Assembly: GCF_032854445.1 (NCBI RefSeq)
Contig: NC_088300.1
Location: forward strand, 38,470,458 to 38,534,457
DNA length: 64,000 bases
Direction: 5' to 3'
From: Liolophura sinensis
Lineage: Eukaryota; Mollusca; Polyplacophora; Chitonida; Chitonidae
In this document: positions 1 to 23,800 of the stretch, piece by piece
How the letters are laid out: each line of letters opens with the position of its first letter
Position numbering within the stretch: position 1 is the stretch's first letter
The notes under the pieces: generated by a model
The model's database searches: none
The model's input: only the letters and a program-made list of their open reading frames with translations
Told to the model about the DNA's origin: nothing
Made by a program: the position numbers and the translations under genes

Positions 1-8359
<8,359 letters not shown>

Positions 8360-9298
8360 GATGGGGGTAGGGACAGAATATATCTGGGGGTTAGATCTGA
8401 ACGGACACTTCTTTCACACACGCCTGTCCCTGGTTTGTAAACATAGTCACCTGGCCTGTCAAAAAGGTACCTGTGTCAGGTAAACATTCCATTTAGGTAG
8501 TCCAGGTAGACCCGTCCAGTTAGACCCGCCCGGTAGTTCCACAAATTAACTGGCAACTTACAAAACGTGTCACGTTTGCTACTGATTTAAGATAAAACCT
8601 GAACGACAAGAGGATTATGGTACGAATAGATGCGATATACATAGATCGTAACCCTATACCTTTTGCTAGACTGCCACCTCTGTCAGTTCTGATCGTTCCC
8701 AGCAAAAGCGTCACCGGGTTAGACCTCGGGTGTACTCCCCAAAACTGTATACCAATCCTCGCAGTCAGAATCGATATTAAAAACCATTCTTACCCCAAGA
8801 GTACTTAACTGCACATCTGACTTAGGGAGCGGATTTGGCGGTGTGTTTGCGCAGGTCCGTCGCATATACGGGTGAGATCTATACCCTACGGTACACACTC
8901 CCCTAGCAACTATTGTGCGGTTTAATCCCGATACTGTCGGTATGTAGATTAAAGGCAGTGGGTCTTTCTGCGGACCCAGGGAGACACGGCCGCCTAAAGA
9001 AGTACACAGGTAGTCGCCAAAGCCCACCTACCGGTCTGTTTACGGGGGCCCGGCGTTTGGAGATCAATAACAGTCAATACAGCCGTACACTTGTGAGAAT
9101 TTACGACCCTCAGGCGGCCTTCACGGTCCGTGCTCGGCTGGTCGCAATAATAATGGCACACGCGAAAGAAATTCGGAAGTCAAAGTGTGCTCGGTGCGCA
9201 CAATGGCATCGCTGTCTCCGACTGGCCTTTTGAGTACAGAACTTCACTAACAGAGGTATATGTATGCCTGTTTGTATCTAGTATTCTAGGAAAATAAT
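8360..9298. other. 5' flank of the WD40 gene, no confident coding
   Basis: Moderately GC-rich unique DNA that should contain the 5' UTR and promoter of the minus-strand gene. No TATA box at a sensible place is evident. A half X-box, GTTGCTAGG on the minus strand (about 8902-8910), is the only regulatory hint. Small open frames on both strands lack family resemblance. Confidence 0.4.
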
Positions 9299-9392
9299 AC
9301 AACCTGGGGATAATCGTGGTTTTCCCCCGCCTGGCTCTGCTCGCGATTCCCTCCCACCATAATGCTTGCCGCCGTCGTATATGTAAAATATT
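9299..9392 (+). mobile_element. SINE family 1, degenerate fragment
   Basis: AACCTGGGGATAATCGTGG, then CTCCCACCATAATGCTTGCC and GCCGTCGTAT. The 3' tail is lost. Confidence 0.75.
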
Positions 9393-9863
9393 AATATAGA
9401 ACATAACATATTTTTTCTTAGTTATACGTTTGCCCCAACAGATAACCATGGAGCCTGAAAGCATTGTCTCTTATCCCTAAAGTATATGCAAGCTACCTGA
9501 TTGTCTGGTTTCTGTGGAGTCATGTATGAACCATAAGGCTACCTAACCGTCCTGGGTTAATATTACGATCTTCAGGTCTCTATTTGTTTGCCCCTCAGGT
9601 ATTCAGGTAACATAATAATCGTTCCCTCAGTCAGAAGGTTACATCGCTGCAGAGCGATAAGTGTGGGTGTCATTCATTACCGTGACGCTAGGTGAGTGGA
9701 TCATAAACCCTGGATCCGTTAGGTAAACTAGGCTATCTGTTTGGAAAATCTACACCTGAACGAAAGCCTAGACATTAATAGCATTAAACATACACAAGTG
9801 GTACAATATCATAAAGCTGTCTGTATGAGACAAGCCCACGGAGTATATACTGCGTAATTCTTA

Positions 9864-9907
9864 CCCCCCCCCCCCCACCCCCCCCCCCCCCCCCCCCCAA
9901 CCCCCAC
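9864..9907. repeat. C-rich tract
   Basis: Thirty-five bases of C broken by one A, followed by AACCCCCACCC. It is a likely sequencing and assembly trouble spot. Confidence 0.95.
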
Positions 9908-9956
9908 CCTCTTAACCATGCGCGAGGCACACGAAGTGCGGTTTTAGTACCGCTTT

Positions 9957-10083
9957 CGGATTTATTTATTCGATTGAAGTGCTAAAGAATATTTCACTTG
10001 TACAACAGCGGCCAGGTTTGTGGTGCGAGGAAAACAGACAGACCCTGGAGGAAACCCACGACCATCCGCAAGTTGCTGTCAGA
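9957..10083 (-). mobile_element. SINE family 1 fragment, minus orientation
   Basis: Reads TTTATTTATTCGATTG, AAGAATATTTCACTTGTAC and then GAAACCCACGACCATCCGCA, the reverse complement of the family core. Diverged. Confidence 0.8.
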
Positions 10084-12576
10084 CCTAAATATACATTATA
10101 TAAATTTAAATGCTTAATAACCGCTTAAATCATGGATTGGCTGAAAATGTATACTGGAGACTGACTTTATATGTACGACGTCCATCAAGGACAAAACTGC
10201 AACTGAAGAAGCTCTCACGTCTGAATTTACCGAATGCATAAACATGATACTATAAAGATTTAACATACTAAATATTTGACAAATGTTAAGAAAATTATGC
10301 ATGGAGACATGGCCCAAACTTTACCATCCTTTCCAGTATCTGCATAGAACACAACGGCGTTATATATGTCAACAGCTTTCAGTCGAGTGAAAGAAATACT
10401 CGAAAACAGACATTCGTATACCAGCTGTCAACCCAGATGAACGTTCCAGGTCAGGAATGGCAAGGCCAATTCTTTCACAAATGTTGATCACAAATGTTCT
10501 GTAATACATTACTATTTTTAACACAATAGTATGTGTGTATGTTTGTAGACGCTCTCCAGTTTTGCAGGTACTTCGTCAGCGCATCATCGAACACTGGATT
10601 CAGCCATACCCGCTTAACGGTTGACCTTGGGGCTCAGTCCTTTTCCCCGTAGCCATCCACAGTGTGAGTATTTACATTTCGAGTTTCTGTAAATTCCCTA
10701 AGACGGTATGTTGCTTGTTATTCGAATGGTGTGAATTTCCGTAAACCATACGCCACGTGCCTCACACTGTGATTTTTTTATCCCGTGAATTACCTTCCGT
10801 AATGTTGTCATCTGTGTTCATTTAATCACACAGTTCTTCATAAAAACCTATTGGTTATATTTCATACATGTTTAAGTTAAACGTAAGTCAGGAAATAACA
10901 GCAGTTATTCTAAATATATAACGGTATACAGGCGGTTGTAATAGACGTCGCGCACAAATTTATAAGCAACAAGGGAAACTACTCGTGCTGACAAAACATG
11001 CAGTTGTGTAGTTAACGGTCAACGGGAGACTACTCTTGCATATTATACTTGAGTGTGAATCTCATACATAGTTTTCTAGGTAATTGACGTGCTATTATGT
11101 CATTCTCTTATCCTCTGTCACAGCTTTTTTTTCATCATGCACCATTCATGCACTCATCAGTATGTATACACATCTGGAAAACTACTCGCATATATAAATA
11201 CAGCACGGAACTGTTTTCTGGAGTTTTTGTGTTTCTCTTGGTGACGTGTGAGGAGTCAAGCGGTTAGCTAACTGTTATCTAACTCGTTGAGACACAGTAT
11301 CACAAGCTGCCAAAAAAACTAAGAAAGTACGAACTTAGGACGGAGTCATGCAAAAAGAAGGAATCAACAGTTTCCAGTGAAGTTGGAAAGAATGAAAGTA
11401 TGTTCTGGGCGAGTGAGTGAAATCCGTATTCATGTTGTGTGCTAAGGTAGTACACGAGTCGATAATATAATATGTATCTCACATGCGCTTTGACTGCAAC
11501 TGTTCTTATGCCAATATCCAAAGTGGCGATCTAATTCAACATGATCAGTTTACGTCCCCTAGGCTCCAGGTTAAAAGACGAGCGCCCTTACTTTTCGAAA
11601 TAATGCACATTTTTTCGCTTGTTAAGTATATTGAAAAGAACATTTCAACAAAATGATTGCAATGCACAGGCCTATACATTATCACTTTTCAAGGGCATAT
11701 TTTATTACATGATTTAACAAGTACACACAAAGCATGTAACCATGCAGACTTCCGCATTCATGGCCTATTACAGAGGTCATTTTTGATCCATAGTAATCCC
11801 ATGTAGATGCCTACTACCGTATTGTTGTTGAATTTGCTATTTCCCCAATACACAACGTTATCTAGAGAGGTTTTCATTTCGTGGTAGCGGGCCAACTCAT
11901 CAAATACTTTCGCTATTAAAGGGAGAGAACTTATGCTCACTATACCAGTAGTGCACGTACCCGTGAAGGTGACATGAGTGCATATTCCATGCGTACCCTG
12001 GCCTTTAACACATGTACAAAGCAAAATCTTGGACCAAATGAAATGAATTGCACATACATTTGTCACCTGTACAGATAAATCTGCATCCAAGGCTGTGTTC
12101 AAAGAGAAGTACTCAACAGTTTCAATAATGCTGGAAAGGACGCAAGGTGAATGAATTAAATCTGTATCCGAATCGTGTGTCTGTGATGAATGAATGACAT
12201 CGGCAATATCTCAGCCATATCGTGCCGATGTCTATGATGAAAACTTGTATCTCAGTTGCCATTTGATTACAGTTGTTCATATATCCAGTGTGGTCATATA
12301 TAATTTAACTCGATGAACATCAGGCATTTTATCCGTGGGTTAAGTGCATTAAAACACAGTTATGAAGTCGAGTGCTAGAGATTCTTGACACTATGACCAT
12401 ATTTACTTACAAGAAAAATGGAAAATGTTGTATTCCAAGCTGCCTTTTGGAGCTAAAACGTTTGCTATAATACTTCCTTATATTAGCTGTAGTTCTACCG
12501 GTGGAAAATCACATGAAAATCACTCCGAAACTATGGACTGCAGATGGCAGAGAAAGGCGTGCATTTTAGCAACAAG
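10084..12576. other. Intergenic DNA holding a diverged direct duplication
   Basis: No coding exon seen. About 200 bases at 11345-11545 recur in diverged form at 12098-12312 (shared TCAACAGTTTC, TGTATCTCA, ATATCCA..GTGG). A 114-codon minus-strand open frame between them resembles no family I know. Confidence 0.5.
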
Positions 12577-12701
<125 letters not shown>

Positions 12702-12967
12702 TAATTAGTAGCATTTCATTAACAGACAGGACACCTACATATTGTTGTCACAAGACATACCTGATCAACGCTCCATTCCGAAATGTAGGAATGAAAACTG
12801 TTTTCAGTCGGGCGTAGATCAAAATAAAAAGTTAAATGCGGGCCACTGTATTCCTACTATAAATGTTAAATAATGTACGTATAACAAGATATCCTTAATT
12901 GTCTTTGCTTGTATTCTAATGTTAAAACCTTTTGTGACTATTACTAAAATTCTGTCTCAAATATACG

Positions 12968-13083
12968 AACGTGTGGTATTGTGTGGTGTTGTGTGGCGTT
13001 GTGTTGCGTTGTGTGATGTTGTGTTGCGTTGTGTGGCGTTGTGTTGCGTTGTGTGATGTTGTGTTGTGTTGCGTTGCGTTGCG
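12968..13083. repeat. 5/10-base GTGTTGCGTT array
   Basis: Units GTGTGGTGTT, GTGTTGCGTT, GTGTGATGTT alternate, suggesting 10-base repeats nested in a longer repeat. Confidence 0.92.
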
Positions 13084-14219
13084 ATCTGAGATGTATATTT
13101 TAAATATATTAATAATTAGTCTGCAATAGTGTATTTCTAATACTATTTCTGTACCTGGGTATATGTATTTTAAATTATAAGAAAAATATGGTAAAAATTA
13201 CTTACTCTAACTTCTATTATAAATAATTTTAAGATATATTTCTAGCCTTTTCACAAGTACTTAATTAACGTATTCAAAAATAATTGTATAATTTATCTAG
13301 ATCAAATTTTTATCGATTTTCTGAAAAATAGAAAAAACCAATTTCTTAACGCAAAACCATTACGGTATATTTTGCTACTAACTTGAACAATAAACGCAGT
13401 ACAGTTCGCATTAACTTAACAATAAACGCAGTAAAGTTCGTATTAAGAGCGCGAAGAATGGATCGCGCCCGTGTGTGTTATCTCCCCTGGACCATTTTGC
13501 ACACAGTCAGCACATAGGAACAACTCGCCATTGTATTCCTGCCGTCCACACCTCGTAAAAATCGCTTTAACGACTTTTGATAGATGTAACCCTAGGCCTT
13601 TAATTAACGGAATACATTCCATTTCGCTGCAGCGGCTCAGATGACAGCACGATTTGTGCTAACGTGAGGGATGATATATCGGCCAGAAAAAATGAAATTT
13701 GCTTCGAGGAATTGAAGATGAATCCAGTTCATAGGGGACAATCATTTGTTTTTATCGGCCACTTGCTAGATATGGCGTTATGTAAGCGGAGAATTGTTGT
13801 TTATAAATCCACGGTAGTCGTGAGATATTATAAGGCGATGATTACATCTCTTAACTCGTCCTTTCATTGTAAACAGTTTGGGTAATACACGGTCCTATAT
13901 TTATAACAAAGATGCACGTCCTAGCCAAAATTTATGTTCATCGCTAAATAGAATCAAATTTTTTTTGGCTTCTGCACGGAGTCTTCGTCGTGCGTTAGCT
14001 GGTTGTCTGCTATGCTAGTTGTTATTCCTTCAATATAATTGGCAAGATAGGGCTGGCATATACCGCATTTATGAATTTAAGTCTAGTTACAGAACATTAT
14101 ATATATATAAACATTAACATATATATATGTATACATATTCCGTGAAAATAACATGAAGTTTGAAACTGCAGTTGGAATATAACAGAATGTAGAAAGTTAA
14201 GGAGGCGTTTTATTTTTTT
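13084..14219. other. Intergenic, no gene seen
   Basis: AT-rich unique sequence. A two-copy direct repeat of about 34 bases, AACAATAAACGCAGTA plus TTCG.ATTAA, lies near 13385-13446. Confidence 0.5.
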
Positions 14220-14220
14220 C

Positions 14221-14291
<71 letters not shown>
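14220..14291. repeat. (AT)n microsatellite
   Basis: AT dinucleotides with one TT interruption. Confidence 0.97.
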
Positions 14292-14293
<2 letters not shown>

Positions 14294-14640
14294 AAAGTTT
14301 AACATAACCTGTGCTATAAAGAACAAAGCATACAATCGGTTCATTGTCAAGAGAGGGACGTGTAATCCTTTACTGTGCATGCTTGTTTTGAACGTAGAAG
14401 ATTTCAGAAGGGAGTATATATGTGAAGAAGATGAAGACAAACCGTGATGATGTTATCACAGAAGCATACGGTAACCTACATCCCTAATCGATGTAGATGT
14501 AAACATCCTTTTTTTTAATCTTATCAACATACATGGTACGGCTTCCCTATGTATACAGCAAAAAAAAAATTCTATTACTTTTGCATCATTATAGATATTT
14601 TGATCGAGGAACATTTCCTGTTTAAAACAAGGGCAAGTGT

Positions 14641-14840
14641 NNNNNNNNNNNNNNNNNNNNNNNNNNNNNNNNNNNNNNNNNNNNNNNNNNNNNNNNNNNN
14701 NNNNNNNNNNNNNNNNNNNNNNNNNNNNNNNNNNNNNNNNNNNNNNNNNNNNNNNNNNNNNNNNNNNNNNNNNNNNNNNNNNNNNNNNNNNNNNNNNNNN
14801 NNNNNNNNNNNNNNNNNNNNNNNNNNNNNNNNNNNNNNNN
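14641..14840. other. Assembly gap, 200 N
   Basis: Exactly 200 undetermined bases; the round size suggests a placeholder, so the true gap length is unknown. Confidence 1.
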
Positions 14841-14849
14841 TAATAGTAT

Positions 14850-15440
14850 CTAAAAAAACTATTTGGTAACAATATCAGCATAAGTGCCTGTATGTTATCG
14901 GCTTTATCCTAAACTATCATCCTAGGTGACGATATAAGAACAAGCAATTGAGGATGACATCAGCTCAAGATCACTTGCTAATCATATTAACATGAATATT
15001 TTGTAGCAATATTAGCCGCCATTTGCACAAGTACTTGAGTATAACATCAGGACTGGTTCTTCATAATATTAACAGACTGACATTTAGTAGCAGCAACAGA
15101 AGAGGTACCTTGGTATATAATACTAGCATAAGCATTCGAGAATAACACCAATCAGCACAGCTGCCCGAGAACACTATGAGAACAAACATTTGGATATCAA
15201 GACAAGTGTTTGGTAAAAATATCAGAGGTAAAGATACAAGTTTTTGGTAACAATACCAGAACTAGCATTTGTAATATAAGCACAGGTAAGAGATAGCAAT
15301 GTCAGAACAAATATATTTAATAACAATGTCAGCACAGGTACTTGAAAACAATAACGGATTAGGTATTTGGTAATAATGTAACATGAGGCATTTGGTGATG
15401 ATACGGGCAACAAAGTATATTTGGTTATAACATTAGCATT
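14850..15440. repeat. Highly diverged minisatellite, about 30-38 base units
   Basis: Recurring TTTGGTAACAATATCAGCA / AGCACAGGTACTTG words with heavy divergence, starting at the right edge of the N gap. Confidence 0.6.
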
Positions 15441-15449
15441 TCGGTAGTA

Positions 15450-15581
15450 CACCTGTGGATGGTCGTGAGTTTCCCATAGATTTGTCCCGATTTCCTCCCA
15501 GCCTAATGATGCATGGCCGTCATCGCTTTAAGTGAAATATTCTGAGTACGGCGTTAAACAGCAGTGAAATAAATAAATAAA
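15450..15581 (+). mobile_element. SINE family 1, 5'-truncated, diverged
   Basis: CCTGTGGATGGTCGTGAG to TGAGTACGGCGTTAAACAGC, then an AAATAAATAAAC tail. Confidence 0.85.
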
Positions 15582-16854
15582 CAGCATATGTATTATGTGA
15601 TAATATCCGCGCATGAGTTGTAACTCTGACAGAGTCGACAATGCAAGAAAAGTTAAGCTGGGGCTATAGACTTTTAGGATGACGTGTGCCAACCAGAATG
15701 GTTCCTTACCCAATACGCACATCAAATGAAATTGGTTGTGAAAGATTCCGTGTAACGATTGTGCCGCGCTAACGCGGGTCTAATCTGGCCCTTAGGACGA
15801 CAGCGAGCTGTTGAAGAGCGTGTGTGTGTCTCTCCTGGGCGTCAGGAAACGTCAGCGTAGTGATAACACGCGAGTACCGGCTTCCACGCCTCGTTCCGGC
15901 AGGCGTGTCTGCACATCGGTATCTTGTGTTTTACGTGCTGAATTCGTCGGTCAGAAGCTGAAACTGTTTTATTTGTTAACGCCCTCGTGATAATCATCCG
16001 GCAAAGTCGGCCGTTCTCGTGTGGAAGGACGAGAATCACATAACGTGAGCAGCCTTCTGAAGTCAATTAAACTAAGAGACCTAGGGACTTGCAGGAATGG
16101 CAAGCCCGGCCCTGTCCTTTTGGGGCCCGTGGGGGGACGGGTTGGGGAAGCGAAAGAGAAGTTAGCCTGATGAACGTTCTGGCAGCGGCCACACATTCCA
16201 TTGAGGCCGATTATGTCAACAAGTCATGGAGATAATCATGCTTGCTAATGCTTCATTCCCACACGAGTGTCCCTATTACATAAACAGCCTCATATCATTA
16301 ATACACGGGAGTATTAGCTCCGCGCACCATGATTCGTTTAGGCCTGTTCTGTTCCGAGAGACACATCTCTACTAACAAAAAAACCCACAACACAAATGAT
16401 AATTATGATGTTCATTTAATCAGCAGGATGTAACAAAATGTGCTTGAGAAGAAAGGAATAATCCGATTTAATGAGTAATACCTTGTATTTGTGTCGGTCG
16501 TTTTGCCCTTGTAATTTACTCGGGGCAATTGTGTATTTTCATTTCTATTATTTTTTGTGTATTTTTATTTCATTGCAGAATGTTTCATTAGATCCATGTA
16601 AAGGGCTGCTATTTTGCTATTTAACTAGCATAAACTCAGTTATTGTTATATATGCTGTTATATGCTGTTATATCTCTTGTCCACGTTAAAAAACAGGTAT
16701 GTTTAAAGATCATTCTGTTGACACTTAGACATTGTTTCTATGGACATTGTAGTGACTTCAAGAAGAGACTGAAATAAAACTATTTTGGATTTCATCAGTG
16801 TAGTAAATATTCGTGTTGGAACGACTGTGTAGGAAACGAGGAATTAAGCTCAAC
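15582..16854. other. Intergenic, no gene seen
   Basis: A GC-richer unique patch at about 15750-16340 with no convincing frame or splice pair. A TEAD/SIX-like ACATTCCATTGA and CTAATGCTTCATTCC lie within it. The remainder is AT-rich. Confidence 0.4.
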
Positions 16855-17200
16855 ATCCTTTAGCGCCACACTCAAGAGTTTTTAGCCTTTACGATGGCGG
16901 TCAGTTTTAAAAGCTCTGTCGAAACCGGTTACAGGGGGGTAAACCACCTGCCGTTGCCACGTTTTGACCAGTTTTCTCACGTGTGAAGTATGCACACTAT
17001 ATTGGTGGAAGACCAGTGGTCTTACATTGCGTAGTAAGCGCATCGTTTACCACTTTCTGTCACCAAGATTCCATGAACAGCGACCGGGTGAATCTACAAA
17101 TTTCGTCTCCAAGGCCGGGTTTGAACCAACACCAGCGTCCTCATCCGCTGCTAACGGCTGTTCCAGGGATGTCGGATTCGACGCCCAGACAAACCTCATT
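16855..17200 (-). mobile_element. SINE-like element, tRNA-related, minus orientation
   Basis: It has the same TTAGCGCC..ACTCAAGAGTTTT..ACGATGGCGG core as the other families. On the minus strand near 17115-17127 it shows a B-box-like GGTTCAAACCC. Ends are uncertain. Confidence 0.5.
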
Positions 17201-20260
<3,060 letters not shown>

Positions 20261-20714
20261 TTGATATGCCTGTTTTCTGTTGCTGTTTCCCGATTTCTCC
20301 GTGAGGAAGCTCACATCGTTCGTGCATGTGTATGAGATATCGCAGCCAGGTTACCGCTAACAAATTGCCATAAGTGGCTGATCACGTTTTCTCACCGTAA
20401 TTAATTAACTTAGCGGTGCTTCCATAGTTCTGGACCATTAATTGTAGCATGAAAAAAATACTAAAAATAATTCACACAACCGCTGTAGCATGAGTATATA
20501 CGGTTGTGTCATTGTTGTAATGCATTGATAACAAATACTTTTTAGATTGTAAAGTGAGAGCCACTCTTTAAAAGCCAAGTGCAACAGAGCCATCTATGTT
20601 TGTAAAGATGGTGTTTTGATACTTTCCGTTGTCTTTTAGAGGTCTAAAGACTGTCATCCGTATGCCACAAGGCTGTCAACTCACAGGTAGCATGAACGTT
20701 TTCTGGACACGAAT

Positions 20715-20835
20715 TTCTCTTCCTTTTCGTGACCACAGATTTCTCACCTGTGACCACAGATTTCTCACCTGTTTTCGTGACCACATATTTCTAACCTGTT
20801 TTCGTGACCACTGACTTCTCACCTGTTTTCCTTAC
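20715..20835. repeat. 26-27 base tandem repeat, four units
   Basis: Units TTTCGTGACCACAGATTTCT plus CACCTG; the second unit lacks the TTTTCG part. Confidence 0.9.
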
Positions 20836-23800
20836 TTTTCCAATACCGGTTCACAAACAACTAGTCGTGGTCTTCAGAACTCACTTATTGTGAACTTTCA
20901 CGACCTCACGAACTAGTTCGGAAATCATCTCCCAAAATCGTGTTCACATTTAATAAATGCACAAATAGGTCTGACTTCAGTCCCAATTTGTAATAAAAGG
21001 GCGCATAAAATACCTGAAAAGTTTTGAATTCCGTAAGGATGCCTTGGTTTGCAATGCTTGATAATCATGCTTGAACACGTTGTTTTGTTTATCTACCTTA
21101 TATGACCTAAATATGACATGTGCACTCGACACTCAGATTAGGGCCTGTTGTCAGTACACTGTAATTATAGGTGCGAGCTTATGGCGTCGGGTCTGGGGAC
21201 ATCAGCAATGCCATCCAGTGAGTTAGCATGATAAATATGTCTGCATCTAGATTGGGACCGTACTGCTTCATTCAAGGCGATATCGTCATGGTATATTCAT
21301 GGTGAAAACAACTTCGAGATAGGCATTAATTTCCAATGAAGCAAACAAATAAATACATCCGTCTTTCTTACGTAATAACGAAACATACGGTTTTCTCAAC
21401 ACAAATATTCTGATAGTATCTCACAAATCAAAGTGGCTAGAGATATAGCTGCAAATGTTTGTGTACCAATCAATGCCCAGCCTCGCCACATAAGAGTATA
21501 TAGTGACCTATAGCATCATGGCTTTGAATACTTAATCAGGTCGTCAAAGCCAGCAGTACATAGACTGTGAATTTCTATGTACAAGCCCAAATACATGTTA
21601 TGACAAAACTGTATGGGAGTGCAAGAGGACAAAATCAGTAGTCCGACATGTAATAAATCCGACTTGAGCCACTCTCCCTGAAAACCGAACATTTTTCGAA
21701 TTCTCGTTAATCACCATTGATAAGAACTGACAATGTGATATTTTGCGACTGCAAATAAATGGAGTCCAAGGAAATTAGGTTTTCATTAGCGGTATTGTCC
21801 AATAGATGGCTGCTAATTAGTGTATGATACATGTGTTTTTGTCCGAATGGAATGTTCGTTAGTCCGTTATACAGATGTTGAGAGATAGCGGTCGCTAGCA
21901 GGCCACCGGCAAAGTGACTTGGCAAATAAATTATACTTACTGCATGCGCTCCGTTAGCCTTTTTTTTTATTGTAACGAAGGATAATTTATTACCAGCTAT
22001 CAGACGACGAAAGTGAGCGCTATTTATTTTCATTGGGTACGATCGTTGGAGTTGTTCGGTACTGTGTACACCCGAACTACCACTCATATTGTGTTTAATC
22101 GCCTGTATTATTTTTCACATAGAATCCACGACAAATTACGCCCTCAATTTATCTTCATAAATTTCACATGTCTGGTAACCGGCAGGTTGAAGGTTGGAGC
22201 AGATAACTTTTACCATTTGCACGATAATGCTAGGGACAGCAGATGGAAAACCAAAAGTAATGGATACATAGCCAGTGTAGCACCTCCATGGTCCAATCCC
22301 AAAACCAATCTTCAGCAATAGATAATCTGCCCATTTCTCATTATATCACTTGTGCAAACTGAAAGGTCTTCACGCGAACCTAACAGAAAGCACCTGGACT
22401 CGATCAACCCGACATTTAGATACCACATTCCCCTTTCCAAGACCTATAGCTTGGTGCCAAATTTGTGCAAATTGCCAATTATCAACACGAGGGTTTAAAC
22501 TTTCTCGGAGAGTTAATCACAAGGACACGGTGATGGTTTTTGTGTCGCTCTGTCTAGAGCCCTCAGTCTCTGTTGACATAGTCTTCAGTCCTGGAGACGA
22601 ACAGTTCACTTGATGGGTAGGATGATTTGTGTAATGGATTTGGCAGACTAACTGACGGGTAAACCAACGGCTGTTTCTTTGTGATAAGCCTCAGACGCCC
22701 CATCAGAGAAACGTTCCGTTTATACAAAGACATCCAAAATGCCTTGATGTAACGGAATGCCCAGTCTTACGGTTCGTTTGTGCTATAACTATGGCAGCTC
22801 GTTAAGGCCTTTTCATCTCATGGGCGACAGATCGATTCCTATAGTTACTCGGGTATAGCTGTTAAAAAAATGTTTCAATAAATTTCTGGGGTTAATCGGC
22901 GAGGTCAATTTAGGATTGTCCGCGTAATGGCTCTGAATTGACTAGGTAGAATAAGACCCAGTATAAATGTGCAGACGGTGGGATTTTGAACGTGAATTGG
23001 GGAAATCATTTGAAATAGTCATAAAGGAATTACTTACAAACTGTATGATTGGACCACAAAATGACAAGTACATACCGTACAAGTAAATCACAAGACGATA
23101 CATGTATATATTTGTGCTTTTCGCCAACTTATCTATTGTTCTATAAGTTAAAATGTATTTAAATTGCGTGTAAGTATAATGTTGAATAAAGATATACATT
23201 TAATCACAGATCTCATGTTAACACCCCAAAGGTGCACACGGTAATACTTGATTTGATATCAAGCTTAACATCCAATGGAAGAATGAAGGTTATAAGGCAA
23301 CCTATCACCTTCAACAGGATACAGTGGGGTATTACCGCAACTCCATTGTTAAAATATGCAGAAATTTTCGAGTAGACCATTCTTGTAATTTTTATCCAGT
23401 TGATAATTTTTAATCACTTAAAATGTATTTCTTCTTGATGTAGCTTAAATCAAGAAAAAAATATGGACAGTGAAAAATACCGTACGAAATAACGTGAACG
23501 GTAACGCGAACGATTCTACCATCTACGACGAAGTCGGTATCTGGGTATTTGAAGTTTTCGAGATTCGGAACGCGGAACATTATGTCAGTGTTTTGACAGA
23601 GCACATTTCGGCAGGTGTACACTGTAATATACATACGGAACCATATTGTAAAAGTAACTCTGAGTTTATCCGCTGAGACCAATTGGCGTGAAATTGCCCA
23701 GGCACCTGTCTGTATGTGCCCAAAGAGGGTCAGCCCTTATCTAGTCATCCGGTCCAGCGTAGTACATTGCATCTGACGTTTCACCAAACACCAACATTTT

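Noticed and set aside
11758-12102. 114-codon minus-strand frame
   Set aside because: Lies between two copies of a diverged repeat and resembles no protein family.
21707-22087. 126-codon minus-strand frame as a gene
   Set aside because: No domain, no splice context; length is within chance for this much AT-rich DNA on six frames.
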